NCBI GenBank assembly: GCA_015698045.1
Contig: BLAL01000047.1
Location: 744,001-808,000 of the forward strand
Direction: 5' to 3'
Length of the DNA: 64,000 bases
From: Rhizophagus clarus
Lineage: Eukaryota > Glomeromycota > Glomeromycetes > Glomerales > Glomeraceae
Shown here: one piece after another, positions 1 to 11,259 of the stretch
Layout: each line of letters opens with the position of its first letter
Numbering within the stretch: the first letter of the stretch is position 1
Translations under genes and position numbers: made by a program
The notes under the pieces: model-generated
Told to the model about the DNA's origin: nothing
The model's database searches: none
Seen by the model: only the letters and a program-made list of their open reading frames with translations

Positions 1-1515
1 TAAAAAATTATTGGGTAATATAGGGAGTAAGTTATTTATTTAATTCTATTATTATATAATATTTACATATAATTTAAACTATCTAATTTCTTTATTTAAA
101 AATTATTTGGTTATATAGGGTGTAGGTTATTTATTTAATTCTATTATTACATACTTATATAATATTTACATATAATTTAAACTAACTAATTTCTTTATTT
201 AAAAAATTATCTGGCAATTTATTTTAGATCGTAAGTTATAAGTTATTTATTTAATTCTATTATTATTACATATTTATATAATATTTACATATAATTTAAA
301 CTAACTAATTTCTTTATTTAAAAAATTATTAGGTAATATAGGGTGTAAGTTATTTATTTAATTCTATTATTACACTTTTATAATATAATACTTACATATA
401 ATTTAAACTAACTAATTTCTTTATTTAAAAATTATTGGGTAATATAGGGGGTAAGTTATTTATTTAATTCTATTATTACATATTTATATAATATTTACAT
501 ATAATTTAATCTAACTAATTTCTTTATTTAAAAAATTATTGGGTAATATAGGGAGTAAGTTATTTATTTTATTCTATTATTACATATTTATATAATATTT
601 ACTGTATATATTATTTAAACTAACTAATTTCTTTATTTAAAAAATTATTGGGTAATTTATTTTAGTTGGTAAGTCGTATCTATTATTACATATTTATATA
701 ATATTTACATATAATTTAAACTAACTAATTTCTTTATTTAAAAATTATTGGGTAATATAGGGGGTAAGTTATTTATTTAATTCTATTATTACATATTTAT
801 ATAATATTTACATATAATTTAATCTAACTAATTTCTTTATTTAAAAAATTATTGGGTAATATAGTGGGTAAGTTATTTATTTAATTCTATTATTAGATAT
901 TTATATAATATTTACATATATTTTAAACTAATTAATTTCTTTATTTAAAAAATTATTTGGTAATTTATTTTAGATCGTAAGTTATAAGCTATTTATTTAA
1001 TTCTATTATTACATACTTATATAATATTTACATATAATTTAAACTAACTAATTTCTTTATTTAAAAAATTATTGAGTAATATAGGGTGTAAGTTATTTAT
1101 TTAATTCTATTATTACATACTTATATAATATTTACATATAATTTATATAATTTAAACTAACTAATTTCTTTATTTAAAAAATTATTTGGCAATTTATTTT
1201 AGATCGTAAGTTATAAGTTATTTATTTAATTCTATTATTATTACATATTTATATAATATTTACATATAATTTAAACTAACTAATTTCTTTATTTAAAAAA
1301 TTATTTGGCAATTTATTTTAGATCGTAAGTTATAAGTTATTTATTTAATTCTATTATTACATATTTATATAATATTTACATATAATTTAAACTAACTAGT
1401 TTCTTTATTTAAAAATTATTTGGTAATTCACTTTAGATTCTTGTAAGTTATTATTTATTATATTCATATAATATTTATTCATAATTTAATTAACCGATTT
1501 TTGTCTTTATTTAAA
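1..1515. repeat. Satellite-like tandem array, ~105–120-bp unit
   Basis: About 13 copies of one AT-rich unit plus a decayed last copy. The landmark CTAATTTCTTTATTTAAAAA recurs near 85, 190, 310, 418, 520, 628, 730, 832, 937, 1052, 1166, 1286 and 1400, and degenerately near 1500. Two unit types alternate: a short one (~102 bp) ending in a GGGTAATATAGGG-like segment and a longer one (~118 bp) carrying TTTATTTTAGATCGTAAG. The array is already in progress at base 1, so its left end lies outside the window. It stops about 200 bp before the kinase exon at 1716. No coding potential is visible. Confidence 0.9.
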
Positions 1516-1715
1516 AAATACTATCTATTTCTTTAGTTGGTGAGTTATTAAATATAGACCACATATTATAAATATATTATCCAAAACTAAAATTTATATT
1601 TATTAAATTTCTGATTAAACTTTAGTGTAAGTCATTCATATTATTTTTTTAATTTTGAGTTTTAATAGTTTTAATATAAATTTTAATATGTTTCAATTAT
1701 CTATATTTTATGTAG

Positions 1716-3032
1716 GTTTGGAATAAGTGAAAATGCAATTTTGGATAAATTTATTCTCGAAAAAAGATTAAAATGGATCCCTTATAATCAATTTGAAAAT
1801 GTTGAATACCTTGATAAAGGAGGATTTGGTACTATATACAAGGCCTTTTGGTTAAAAAGTTATGTAAAGAAGGAAGTGGCTCTTAAATGTCTCAATAATT
1901 TGAATGAAAATAATTTAAATGAAAATTTAAATAAATTTTTAAATGAAGTATAATTATATATTATTTATTTTTAATTTTTATTATTTTTATTATAAATCAT
2001 TTATATTAATATATCCAATTTTAATTTTTTATAGTGGGATTGTCATGAAAAATGTTTAAATTCAATTAGTATTATTGATTTACACGGATTTACGAAAGAT
2101 CCAGATACTTTGAATTATATGGTAGTAATGGATTATGCAAATAAAGGAAATTTAAGAGGGAATTTAGCAAAAATAATTGAAAGTAATTGGAATCAAAGAT
2201 TGTTCATGTTACATCAAATTATTACTGGTCTTGAAAGAATACATGATCAAAAACTTATTCACTGTGATTTTCATGATGGTAATATTTTAAATCATGATAA
2301 AGATGAAGTTTTTATTAGTGATTTAGGATTATGTCAACCCATAAAGTCTTTTTTGAAAACAGGCGATATTTACGGTGTTATTCCATTTATGGCACCTGAA
2401 GTTTTAAGAGGCAAACAATATACTCAAGCTAGTGACATATATAGTTTTTCTATGATTATGTGGGAATTTACATCTGGAATTTCGTCATTTAATGATAGAG
2501 CGCATGATCTTCAACTCAGTTTAAGTATTTGTAAAGGTGAGCGACCTGACATTATTGAAAATACTCCACAATGTTATGTAGATTTGATGAAAAAATGTTG
2601 GAATGAGGATCCATTAAAAAGACCATCTGCTAAAGAAGTATATGATATTATTGCAAAATGGCTTTTTTATCCTTTGGGTGAAGAAATTAATGAAGAATTA
2701 AGAAGCAACATCATGGAATTTATAAATGCACAAATTGGATATAATAATCCTATTACTGAATCTCATCCACAAGCATATTATACAAGTCGCTTATTTGATT
2801 TTACTAGTAGAAACGTGAATGAAATTCTAGAAAGTGAGTGTTCAAATTATATAATAGTTAATAATGAATTAAGTGAGAAATTGGATGAAACTGTAAAAAG
2901 TGAATGTGTAGATTGTGCGGTTTCATTTTTTGGTATGTAATGTATACAAAAAAAAAATAATTTTGCAAATTATTTTATGTGAAATTAATTAATTAATTTA
3001 ATTATCTAGACATTGAACCTGATAAAAATTAA
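1716..3032 (+). CDS. TKL-type protein kinase, 5' exon(s) missing or outside window
   Basis: Serine/threonine or dual-specificity kinase domain of the expanded Glomeromycotina TKL family. Exons by splice motif: 1716–1947, 2035–2932 and a probable short last exon 3010–3032; the joins keep frame. Seen in order: glycine loop GGFGTIYKA, VALK lysine, HCDFHDGN catalytic loop (Cys instead of Arg in HRD), DLG, and MAPE in the activation segment. If the GTATGT donor at 2933 is not used, translation stops at 2940 instead. No in-frame ATG exists in the first visible exon: the frame is open only back to 1687, and a good acceptor (TTTTATGTAG) ends at 1715. The usual upstream Cys-rich exon is therefore absent, lying beyond the satellite array or lost. 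The kinase part looks intact; whether the gene has a functional start cannot be decided here. Confidence 0.8.
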
Positions 3033-4432
3033 TTCTGATTTATGGTAGAACTTTTTCAATGATATAATTTTATTTTATTAGAATTATTTAAACACTAAGA
3101 TTATACAAGTTTCTTTGTAATTTAAGTAATTCCTTTTTTATAGTTATGTATATTTCTTTCTTTATTTGGAATTATTTAAACACTAAGGCTAAAGTGGTAA
3201 AATATTTTACAAAATTCTTAGTTTTTAATTTAAATATTTCTTTTATGTTGTAATTTATCTAATTATTAAATTAAATTATCAAGTTTATTTTATTTCAAAA
3301 CTATATGTACTGTATGTATATCTTTGAATTTAATATGATTTTTGATTTTATTAACTGAAGCAAAATAAAAAAAATGAATCAGAATATTAAAAAAAAAGAA
3401 TCAGCTAAAATTTCAAGAATCAAAATCCAATATTGTGCAATGTTTTTCTGATTAGTCACAAGTAAAATAAATCATTAATTATGAAAATTATATAAAAACA
3501 ATCAATTGTGTAATTCAATTTTTCGAACAATCTATACCCAAAAATTATTGTATCACTAGAAAATCAGCTGATGTTTGGCCAATTTTTATTTCATATTGTA
3601 GAGTTTTTTTATTTTAATGTGTAATAACTCATTTCTCATAAACCATTGGTTTTTGGTTATTTTATATTTAAAATTATGTGTATCTTAATAAAAAAAATAG
3701 CACAAATATTTTATACTTTTATTTATTATACAGTCTAATAAATTTTTGACAGGGTTAATACGCCATGGACTGTATATAAAGAAAATCCTATTCTATAATT
3801 TCACCTAATAACAATTTTGAATATTTTAATTGCAGAAAATGTTCAAGTTTAAGCAAGGCTTAGCACAATATGAAGTTATTATATGCAAATATAATACTTT
3901 CCATAATAATTTTTATAAGCTTTCCATGAATTTTATCAGTAATTTTAAGTTTTTCTAATTCTGTTCAATTACCCAATCATTTAATAAAGTGGAAATGAAG
4001 GTTGTTACTACATCTTGTACTGAAGGCCAATGTTTAAATTTTTGAGAATTCATTCACAATTATTTTACAGTATTAATGACTTATAAATGTATATTTGAAA
4101 ACCAGAAGCATCAATTAAACTGGCTTGAGGAGAAAATCTCATCAAGGAGGCGAGATAACATAGTAATGACAAATCTTCTTGATCCAGATATAGAAGAAAA
4201 TCCCTTTTCCCAACATCTAGGGTAATCAACAAACTCTAAGCTTTTTCTGCTAAAATATCATATACGAGCTTCTTAATAATAAGGGTCTCAAGTTGATCAA
4301 GGATGTTTTCAATAACACTGATCTGAATAACTGGTCTTTTCTTCACTCCATCACGGAATGTTCGAATTTTTAAATCGTGTTTATTTTCTTGTAATATAAA
4401 AACACGGTATATCAGATTATGGAAATGTCAAA
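3033..4432. other. Intergenic, no confident gene
   Basis: AT-rich. Near 3080 and 3165 it carries two copies of a GAATTATTTAAACACTAA motif that also follows the kinases at 27.6 and 45.5 kb. A minus-strand stretch at about 4050–4370 reads as coding-like peptide with stops and may be an old transposase piece; I cannot name it. Confidence 0.4.
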
Positions 4433-4440
4433 TATGTTAT

Positions 4441-4674
4441 AGGACCCAGAAATATATATATAGGGGTCAGGTGGCGAAAAAAATTTTTTATATGAGCTGT
4501 ACGCATTTTTTTCAGGGCCGGAATTACTATAATGCTAGTCATTTTCTAAATTAAGAAATAAATCTTTGACCAGCACTATCTAAAATTATTCACAAAAGGA
4601 AAGATCTACATAGTTTTTATGGTTCATTATACGCAAACTCAAACCTGACCCTTTTATGTATATTTCTGGGTCCT
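4441..4674. mobile_element. hAT-type MITE with 8-bp target duplication
   Basis: A 234-bp non-autonomous element. The 32-bp terminal inverted repeats start AGGACCCAGAAATATA and match at 29 of 32 positions. It is flanked by the exact 8-bp direct repeat TATGTTAT at 4433–4440 and 4675–4682, the target-site length of hAT transposases. No coding capacity. Subfamily is not determined. Confidence 0.85.
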
Positions 4675-4682
4675 TATGTTAT

Positions 4683-6260
4683 AGTAGAGAATGATTAATC
4701 TAGGTTTACATGTCTTATCCAGAATGTTTTAATTTAGTTGAATCCATGTTTCCAAAATCTGTTTTTTATGTTTTACTCTTTTACGATAGAATTAAAACGT
4801 GGTTTATTTTATTTTTTAGTTAGCTACACAATAAATAATGAGTATATAGTAAATCAGTATAGTACGATTTGTAAATTTAGTACGTATGATAAACAAATTA
4901 CCATACTAAGATAATAAGCATAACTACATACTATGTGACACAATAGACGCGTACAATAAACAATAATAAGAACTCTATCGTGGCTTATACCTATATAAAA
5001 AAAAAAAACTTTTCTCTAATAGTAAAAGTACTTTTATTCTGTAAGTAAATAAGAAGACTAAGAATTTTAATTTTTAAAATATATAAATGTTTTTAAAGAA
5101 ATATCAAGTCGAAAGGTATTTTGTCATTATTATTTTATAATTATTTTTTTTATATTTTTATTAATAAAATTCTTATAAATTTAAAATGGATTTATTATTA
5201 TTGCCAACCATATGTTCTTGCTTCTTTAAACTTAAATATGTCAAAATACATACAGAAATATGGGCAAGCAGTGCAAATAATACTAATGTGGCAGAAGCAA
5301 TGGAGATAAGTAATCTAGAAAAAAAATTCTTTAGGTTTTCTTTAAAGTATAATACAATTCTTAAATAATATAAATATATTGATAAAGAAATTGCGAAATT
5401 ATATTTTTCTTAAATTTTAGTATGTATAGTTTTTTAATAAAAAAATGAAACGAATCGTACATACTACTTTTAAAACCATACATACGTAGATCATTTTGAC
5501 CGTACTATACATACATTCTCAATCGTACTACATAAGTTTCTGAAATACCGATAAATAATTCGTATGTATTATTTCAACCGTAACAGCCAATGCAGATGTA
5601 ACTAAACGAATAATAATCACATTCTAGTATTTTTCTTAATTAAAAATAATTTTTTATGAGTTCTCAAAACTATTGACTCAAATCTTCTCTGCAATTAACT
5701 TTGGATCTGAAATAATAAAAATGAGGAGACATTGACGTATTTGAATTCGGATATTGATCTATTTGTCCCAATTATCCTCATAAAGCTAAAAGCACCCATA
5801 AAAACTTAAAAATACCCAAAATAAACTTTCCCCTCATTTTATTATACAATGCTGCGTCTAACCATTGCCCCCATTGTTTTAGGGTTAGAGTAATAAATAA
5901 TTATATAAGGACGCGTCTTGTCAATGTAATAGACGTACAAAATTAGCTCATTTATTGTAAATTACCATGACAGTCACTTAATTGATTAAATGGTAATAAT
6001 TTTGTGTGATCCAGAATCAGATAATTCATTTAAATACTCAGATGACTTCTACAGAAACAATTTAACGGCTATGACATGACTGACACGTGATAAGACATTC
6101 TATTTTACGGAATTATCACAACATTCATCACGATTATCATTACCATATTGTCACTTTCATGGATTAAGGTGGTAAAAGTGTATCTAAAGGAAGTTAATTA
6201 CAAAAAATTGAAATTATGCAATAAGAAAATACAATGTGTAATTATATAAATGTATTAAAT
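4683..6260. other. Intergenic, no gene recognised
   Basis: AT-rich. Repeated TAGTACG/TACGTATG words near 4850–4960 and, in inverted sense, 5445–5570 hint at a decayed inverted-repeat element, but I could not define its ends. Short overlapping ORFs near 5120–5370 have no recognisable domain. Confidence 0.35.
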
Positions 6261-6269
6261 TAAAGGTCG

Positions 6270-6650
6270 TGAAGAATATTTTTATTACCTTGCTCATCAA
6301 TTATTGTTTGAGGGATGTTATAGATATCTTTGTTAATAGTTCTTCGATTAGTAAAGTATGAAATCACTAAGTGGAGGACAAATGACCAATCATTTCTACC
6401 TGTGTTCTCCTTCCATTTTCACAATTTTTATTATAATATTCCGTTTGACATTCCAAAAGACCTTAACTTTGAGTGGAGTGATCTTCCATTAATAATTTTT
6501 ACTGATGGCCATAGTTTAACAAGCTCTTTCATTACAGAAGCAAATTCCTTTTCATTATCTGATTGAAGCATAGTAGGAAGACGAAGATCCAAGAGCATGT
6601 AAAGATTCAAACACATAAATAGCCACATTAACTGCCTGTTTAGACGTGAG
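6270..6650 (-). pseudogene. Integrase-core relic of a retroelement or related transposon
   Basis: The minus strand around 6431–6628 encodes a peptide with LQSDNEKEF followed by LWPSVKIINGR. This is the second catalytic Asp region of an rve-type integrase core (normally QSDNGKEF … KIIHGRPRHP). After a frame break the following DNA (down to ~6270) still reads NDWSFVLHLV, resembling the C-terminal side of the same core. No start, no first Asp, no intact Glu region and several breaks, so it is a dead fragment. Integrase family assignment comes from motif recognition only. Confidence 0.65.
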
Positions 6651-7271
6651 TGTTTTAATCATAAGAAATGATTCCTAATATGAATATTTGAACTCACCAT
6701 CTGAACTATAAAAGTTATTAAGTAAATCCATCGGAATATATGAATTATGTTAGTCGATCGTCATGTTACAATTTGCAAATTGATAGATGACGCACAACAT
6801 ATAAAAAATGTAATTTCAATAATTTTATTTTATTATTTAAAAATTTTTACAGCAATGCGATGATTAAATAAAATTTATAAAATTTTATATACGCTTTCAA
6901 TGACAAATTTGATGCTAGACTTTTACTTTGTAAAAACGCACTCTTGATAAAAATTCTGCTACTTAATATTTTTTTTTTTTTTTTTTTTTTATAATAATAA
7001 TATTTTTCTGTTTATTCATTAACTCTCTTTTTGTACCGTACATTAATTAATTAAATTTTATCAAATGTAAAATTCCGTCTTAAATGCAGTAGGATTTTCA
7101 CAGAATAGTGTAAGCTTCCTTTATTATCATTATTCGATTAATTATTAAATATGAATTTCATATTACTATCCAAGACATCTTGAACTTAATTTTCATCAAT
7201 ATCTCTTTCTATTTTACAAATTTCATCCAAGTTAAATGATAATAATACAATTATTCTCATTTACTGCAGCT
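6651..7271. other. Intergenic with a long poly-T run
   Basis: Contains a ~20-nt T run near 6968–6990 and the 3' flank of the minus-strand kinase–Sel1 gene. Nothing else recognised. Confidence 0.4.
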
Positions 7272-10200
7272 TTATGATGATGCTAATAATAATTGACTAT
7301 CTAAGTCATTTAATATTTCTTTAAAACTATTACGTTGTAAATTGCTGTTAGTAACCTCATTGTACATTTCAAACCCCTTTTCTTTATTAATAATTTCAGT
7401 TCCAATACCGTTTATACAACAATATCCAAGCTGAAAGTTCGCATCTTTAAGTCCATTTTCAGCTGGCTCGTAGTATTCAAATGCTTCAACTTTTTTCATA
7501 TCAGTTTCTACTGTGTAACATTCACCTGAATTACATAATGCTAAATTGTTTTCTTTTTCTGTACTTTTAAATAATTCAAATGCTTTTTTTTTATCAACTT
7601 CAGTTCCAAATCCATTAAGATAACAGTTTCCAAGTTGGGATTGAGCATGTAAATGTCCTTGATCAGCTGACTTCTTATAATATTCAAATGCTTTAACTTT
7701 ATCTTTTTCTACACCTTTACCATCCTGATAACAAACACCTAAATTGTATTGTGCAACTTTATTACCTTGATCAGCAGCTTTTTTGTATGACTCAAATGCT
7801 TTTGTTTTATTAACTTCTGTTCCAATTCCTTTAGAATAACAATATCCAACTTGAAGCACAGCATGTGAATATTCATGATCTGCTGATTTCCTATAATACT
7901 CAAATGCTTTTCTCTCATCTTTTTCTACACCATTTCCATTTTCATAACATTTACCCAAATTATATTCTGCCACTGTGCATCCATTTTCTGCTGCTTTACG
8001 ATACCAATAAACAGCTTGTTTTAAATCTTTATTTACATCTCTACCTAACTCATATAATTCTCCTAAATAATTTTGTGCACAACCACTTTCTCTTTTTTCA
8101 GCCGATTCTTTAATATTTTCAATTGCTTTTGTTTTATCAATTTCTGTTCCAATTCCTTTAAAATAACACATTCCAATTTGAAATTGAGATTCCGAAAATC
8201 CTTTATCAGCGGATTCTTTATAACATTCAAAAGCTTTAACTTCATTATTATCTTCAATATAAAGTTCACCCAAGTAATATTGTGCAATGGCATTTCCATT
8301 TTGTGCTACTTTTTCAAATATCTCAAATGCTTTTTTATTATTCACTTCAGTTCCACATCCATATCTATAACAAAAACCAAGAATAATTTTTGCGTTCATA
8401 TATTTGGATTCAGATAATACTCGAGAATACCAATCATTTATTTTATTCACTGTGATTCCTTTATCACCGGATATATAATTGATTATTTGATTTTCATTTT
8501 TTGCCAATTCTTCGAATATTTCAAAAGCCTTTTTATCATCTACAGTAACTCCTACACCAAAAGCATAATGCATACCTAACAAATATAATGCATCTTTGTT
8601 TCCTTTTTTAGCTAATGATTTAATTAATTCAAATGCCTTTAATTTATTAATTTCAGTACCAAATCCAAAATTATAACAATGAATAAGTTGAAATTGAGCG
8701 TTCATATATTCACGTTTAGCTGAATTTTTATATAATTCAAAAGCTTTTCTTGTATCTTTTTTTACACCTTCACCTGATTGATAACATTTACCTAAATTAA
8801 ATTGAGCAAATTTACAACCATTTCTTGCCGCTTTTTGTAAATAATAAAATGCTTTTTCATAATTTGTTTTTAATAATATTTTCCCTATAAAATATAATCC
8901 AAATTGATTCAAATTATTAAAAAATAATAATTTATAGAATTTTCTTCTTTTAATATTTTCTTTTTCAATTCTTGTGTTTTTACTATAATACTTTTTAACA
9001 ATATTTTTTGCTATAATATTTTCTTTATTTGCAGCTTTCTTATACCAATATTTTGCTTGTATTTTATCAACTTTTGTTCCAATTCCATAATAAAAGCAGT
9101 TACCAAGTTCTAATTGAGCATCAGAAATTTCATGATTTGCTAATATTTTATAATATTTAAACGCTTTTATTTCATCTTTATCAACTCCTTTACCTAATTT
9201 ATAACAATTAGCAAGGTAAAGTTTGGCAATCGTATTTCCACTTTTAGATGCTTCGTTATACCAATAAGCTGATTCATTTTCATTATTCATGATTCCGATA
9301 CCAAATTCATAACAATAACCTAAATAAAATTTTCCAATTATACTTCCATTATCTACGGATTTTTTGTACCAATAAAACGTCAACTTTTTATCACAATTAG
9401 TACCATATCCATCATAATAACATTTAGCAAGATAAACTTGAGCAATTGAACAATTATTATTTGCTGAATTTAAAAATAATTCAAATGTTTTAATGTAACT
9501 ATTTTCTTCTATACCAATATTATAATAATAAAATAATCCAAGAAACCAAACATATCGAGATTCATCTTGATTTTTTGATAACCAATCCAAAAGCTTATTT
9601 GAATTTTGATTTAATTGTAATATTTTTTTATCAATAAGTTGTTGAACTTGATCAAAATTAATTCCTCCATCATGTTTTTTAATTATATAATTAATTAACT
9701 TATCGGTAACTGCACCATATACTGACTCTATTAGACCATTTGATGATGACGTTTGATCTGATGCGATTGATAAATTGTCTATATAATTCTGTGAGCTTGT
9801 TCTATTGCTTTTCCAATCTTGATAATTTGTCAATTGGTTTTCACATACATTGATATTTAATGATTCAATACTTAACATAGCATTTATAATTGAAGTAGTA
9901 TTTAGATTTAACGTAGTATTTAGATTTGACAATGTTAAACAGTTATTGTCATTATTTATACTCATGGTCATTACCTTGTTTAATTCTGGATTTTGTTGAT
10001 GTTTTTCCGATAGAAGAGAATATCTTTTGTCTTCATTAAAGTTACGAATAATAATTTTGGGAGAAAAGGTTGTTTTAAGTGCTAAAACAACTTCTTGCAT
10101 GCTTGGACGTTCATTTGGTTCATATTTCCAACATTCTATTAATCAATCGATAAATAAATTAATATTATATTTAATTATTATATCAACATATTATTTATAT

Positions 10201-11259
10201 AATTATTATTACCTGTATATAAATTACTATATTCAATAGGAGTTCCATCAATAATTTCTTCTCTTTTACCACTTAATATATATAACATTAAACCTAGACC
10301 ATAATCGGACTTTCGAAAAGGTCTATAACCACTTGAAATTTGCCACAATAAAATTCCAATACTATATACATCAGATTTTTTATTCAGTTTATAATTTTCA
10401 TTATCAAAACTTTTTGGATCCACGTAAGGCAATACACCAAACAATTTTGATGTATTATTTGATGTTTCAATAGATTTTTTTGATAAACCAAAATCTGCCA
10501 ATTTAACATTTTTCTGATGTATAAGTACATTATTTCCATGCTTTAATTATATATATATATTAAATGTATTAGACTTTTTTTTCATGATTTTACAAATAAA
10601 TGATAATAAATATGTAAATGTTTACCAGATCACGATGAATAATATCATTATCATGCAAAAATTCTACGGCATTGGCCAGTTGTGATGCTAAATGGGATTT
10701 ATCATTCCAGTCCAGTTCATCAAAATGGTTATCTAAATAATTATTTAATGTGCCACTATCAGCGTATTCTATGACCAAAGAATATTTTTGAATTCCGTCT
10801 GATTGAATCAAATTTTTTATATTTTAATACAATTACTTAATAATAAGAAACAAGTGTTCCATTACGTTCAATACTTACCGGTTTCTTCCTTTGTGATTCC
10901 ACATAACCGGATGATATTTTCATGTACATCAACACTTCGATGTAACTTTAACTGTTATATATTACATATAAAAGTTAATAGCTTACGGTAACGTTTAATT
11001 GATTATACCACGTAAAAAAGGTTACCTCTTTTATGATTTCATCGAGAGTTTGTTTATCAATACTAAAAGATTTCAAAGCGAAGAAATGATCAGTATTTTT
11101 CCAATTAGCACGTTTGACATTTCCATATGAACCACTTCCTATTTGTTGAATATTTCTAAAGTTTGAATATTCATAGTAGTTAATATGTTCATCGATGATT
11201 GATCTCTCTAACCAATCAATATCAAGGGTTGAATCTTTTGAGTTAGTTCTTTGCGACAT
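7272..11259 (-). CDS. Protein kinase fused to a long Sel1-repeat array
   Basis: Five exons on the minus strand: 11259–11026, 10951–10879, 10798–10626, 10540–10213 and 10135–7272. Their sum is 3,672 nt, an in-frame 1,223-residue protein. The kinase domain spans about residues 35–290: glycine loop GSGSYGNV at 41–48, FALKSF lysine, HRDLHGNN catalytic loop, LADFGLSKK, and the PYVDPKSF activation segment. A linker of ~130 residues follows, then roughly 19 Sel1-type (TPR-like) repeats to the C-terminus, with consensus like [18 protein letters not shown]. The kinase phosphorylates proteins; the Sel1 solenoid is expected to bind partners. The substrate is unknown. The kinase is split by four introns while the whole Sel1 region is one exon. 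The exon-4 acceptor is weak (ATTAAAG). All key residues are present, so it looks functional. Small ORFs antisense to the Sel1 exon are shadows. Confidence 0.92.

Noticed and set aside
1-1515. CRISPR-like array
   Set aside because: Units are continuous without unique spacers, and the sequence is eukaryotic; it is a satellite.
7865-8417. Plus-strand ORFs of 82 and 114 codons and a 78-codon minus ORF
   Set aside because: Shadow frames of the Sel1 repeat exon, whose repeat periodicity keeps other frames open.
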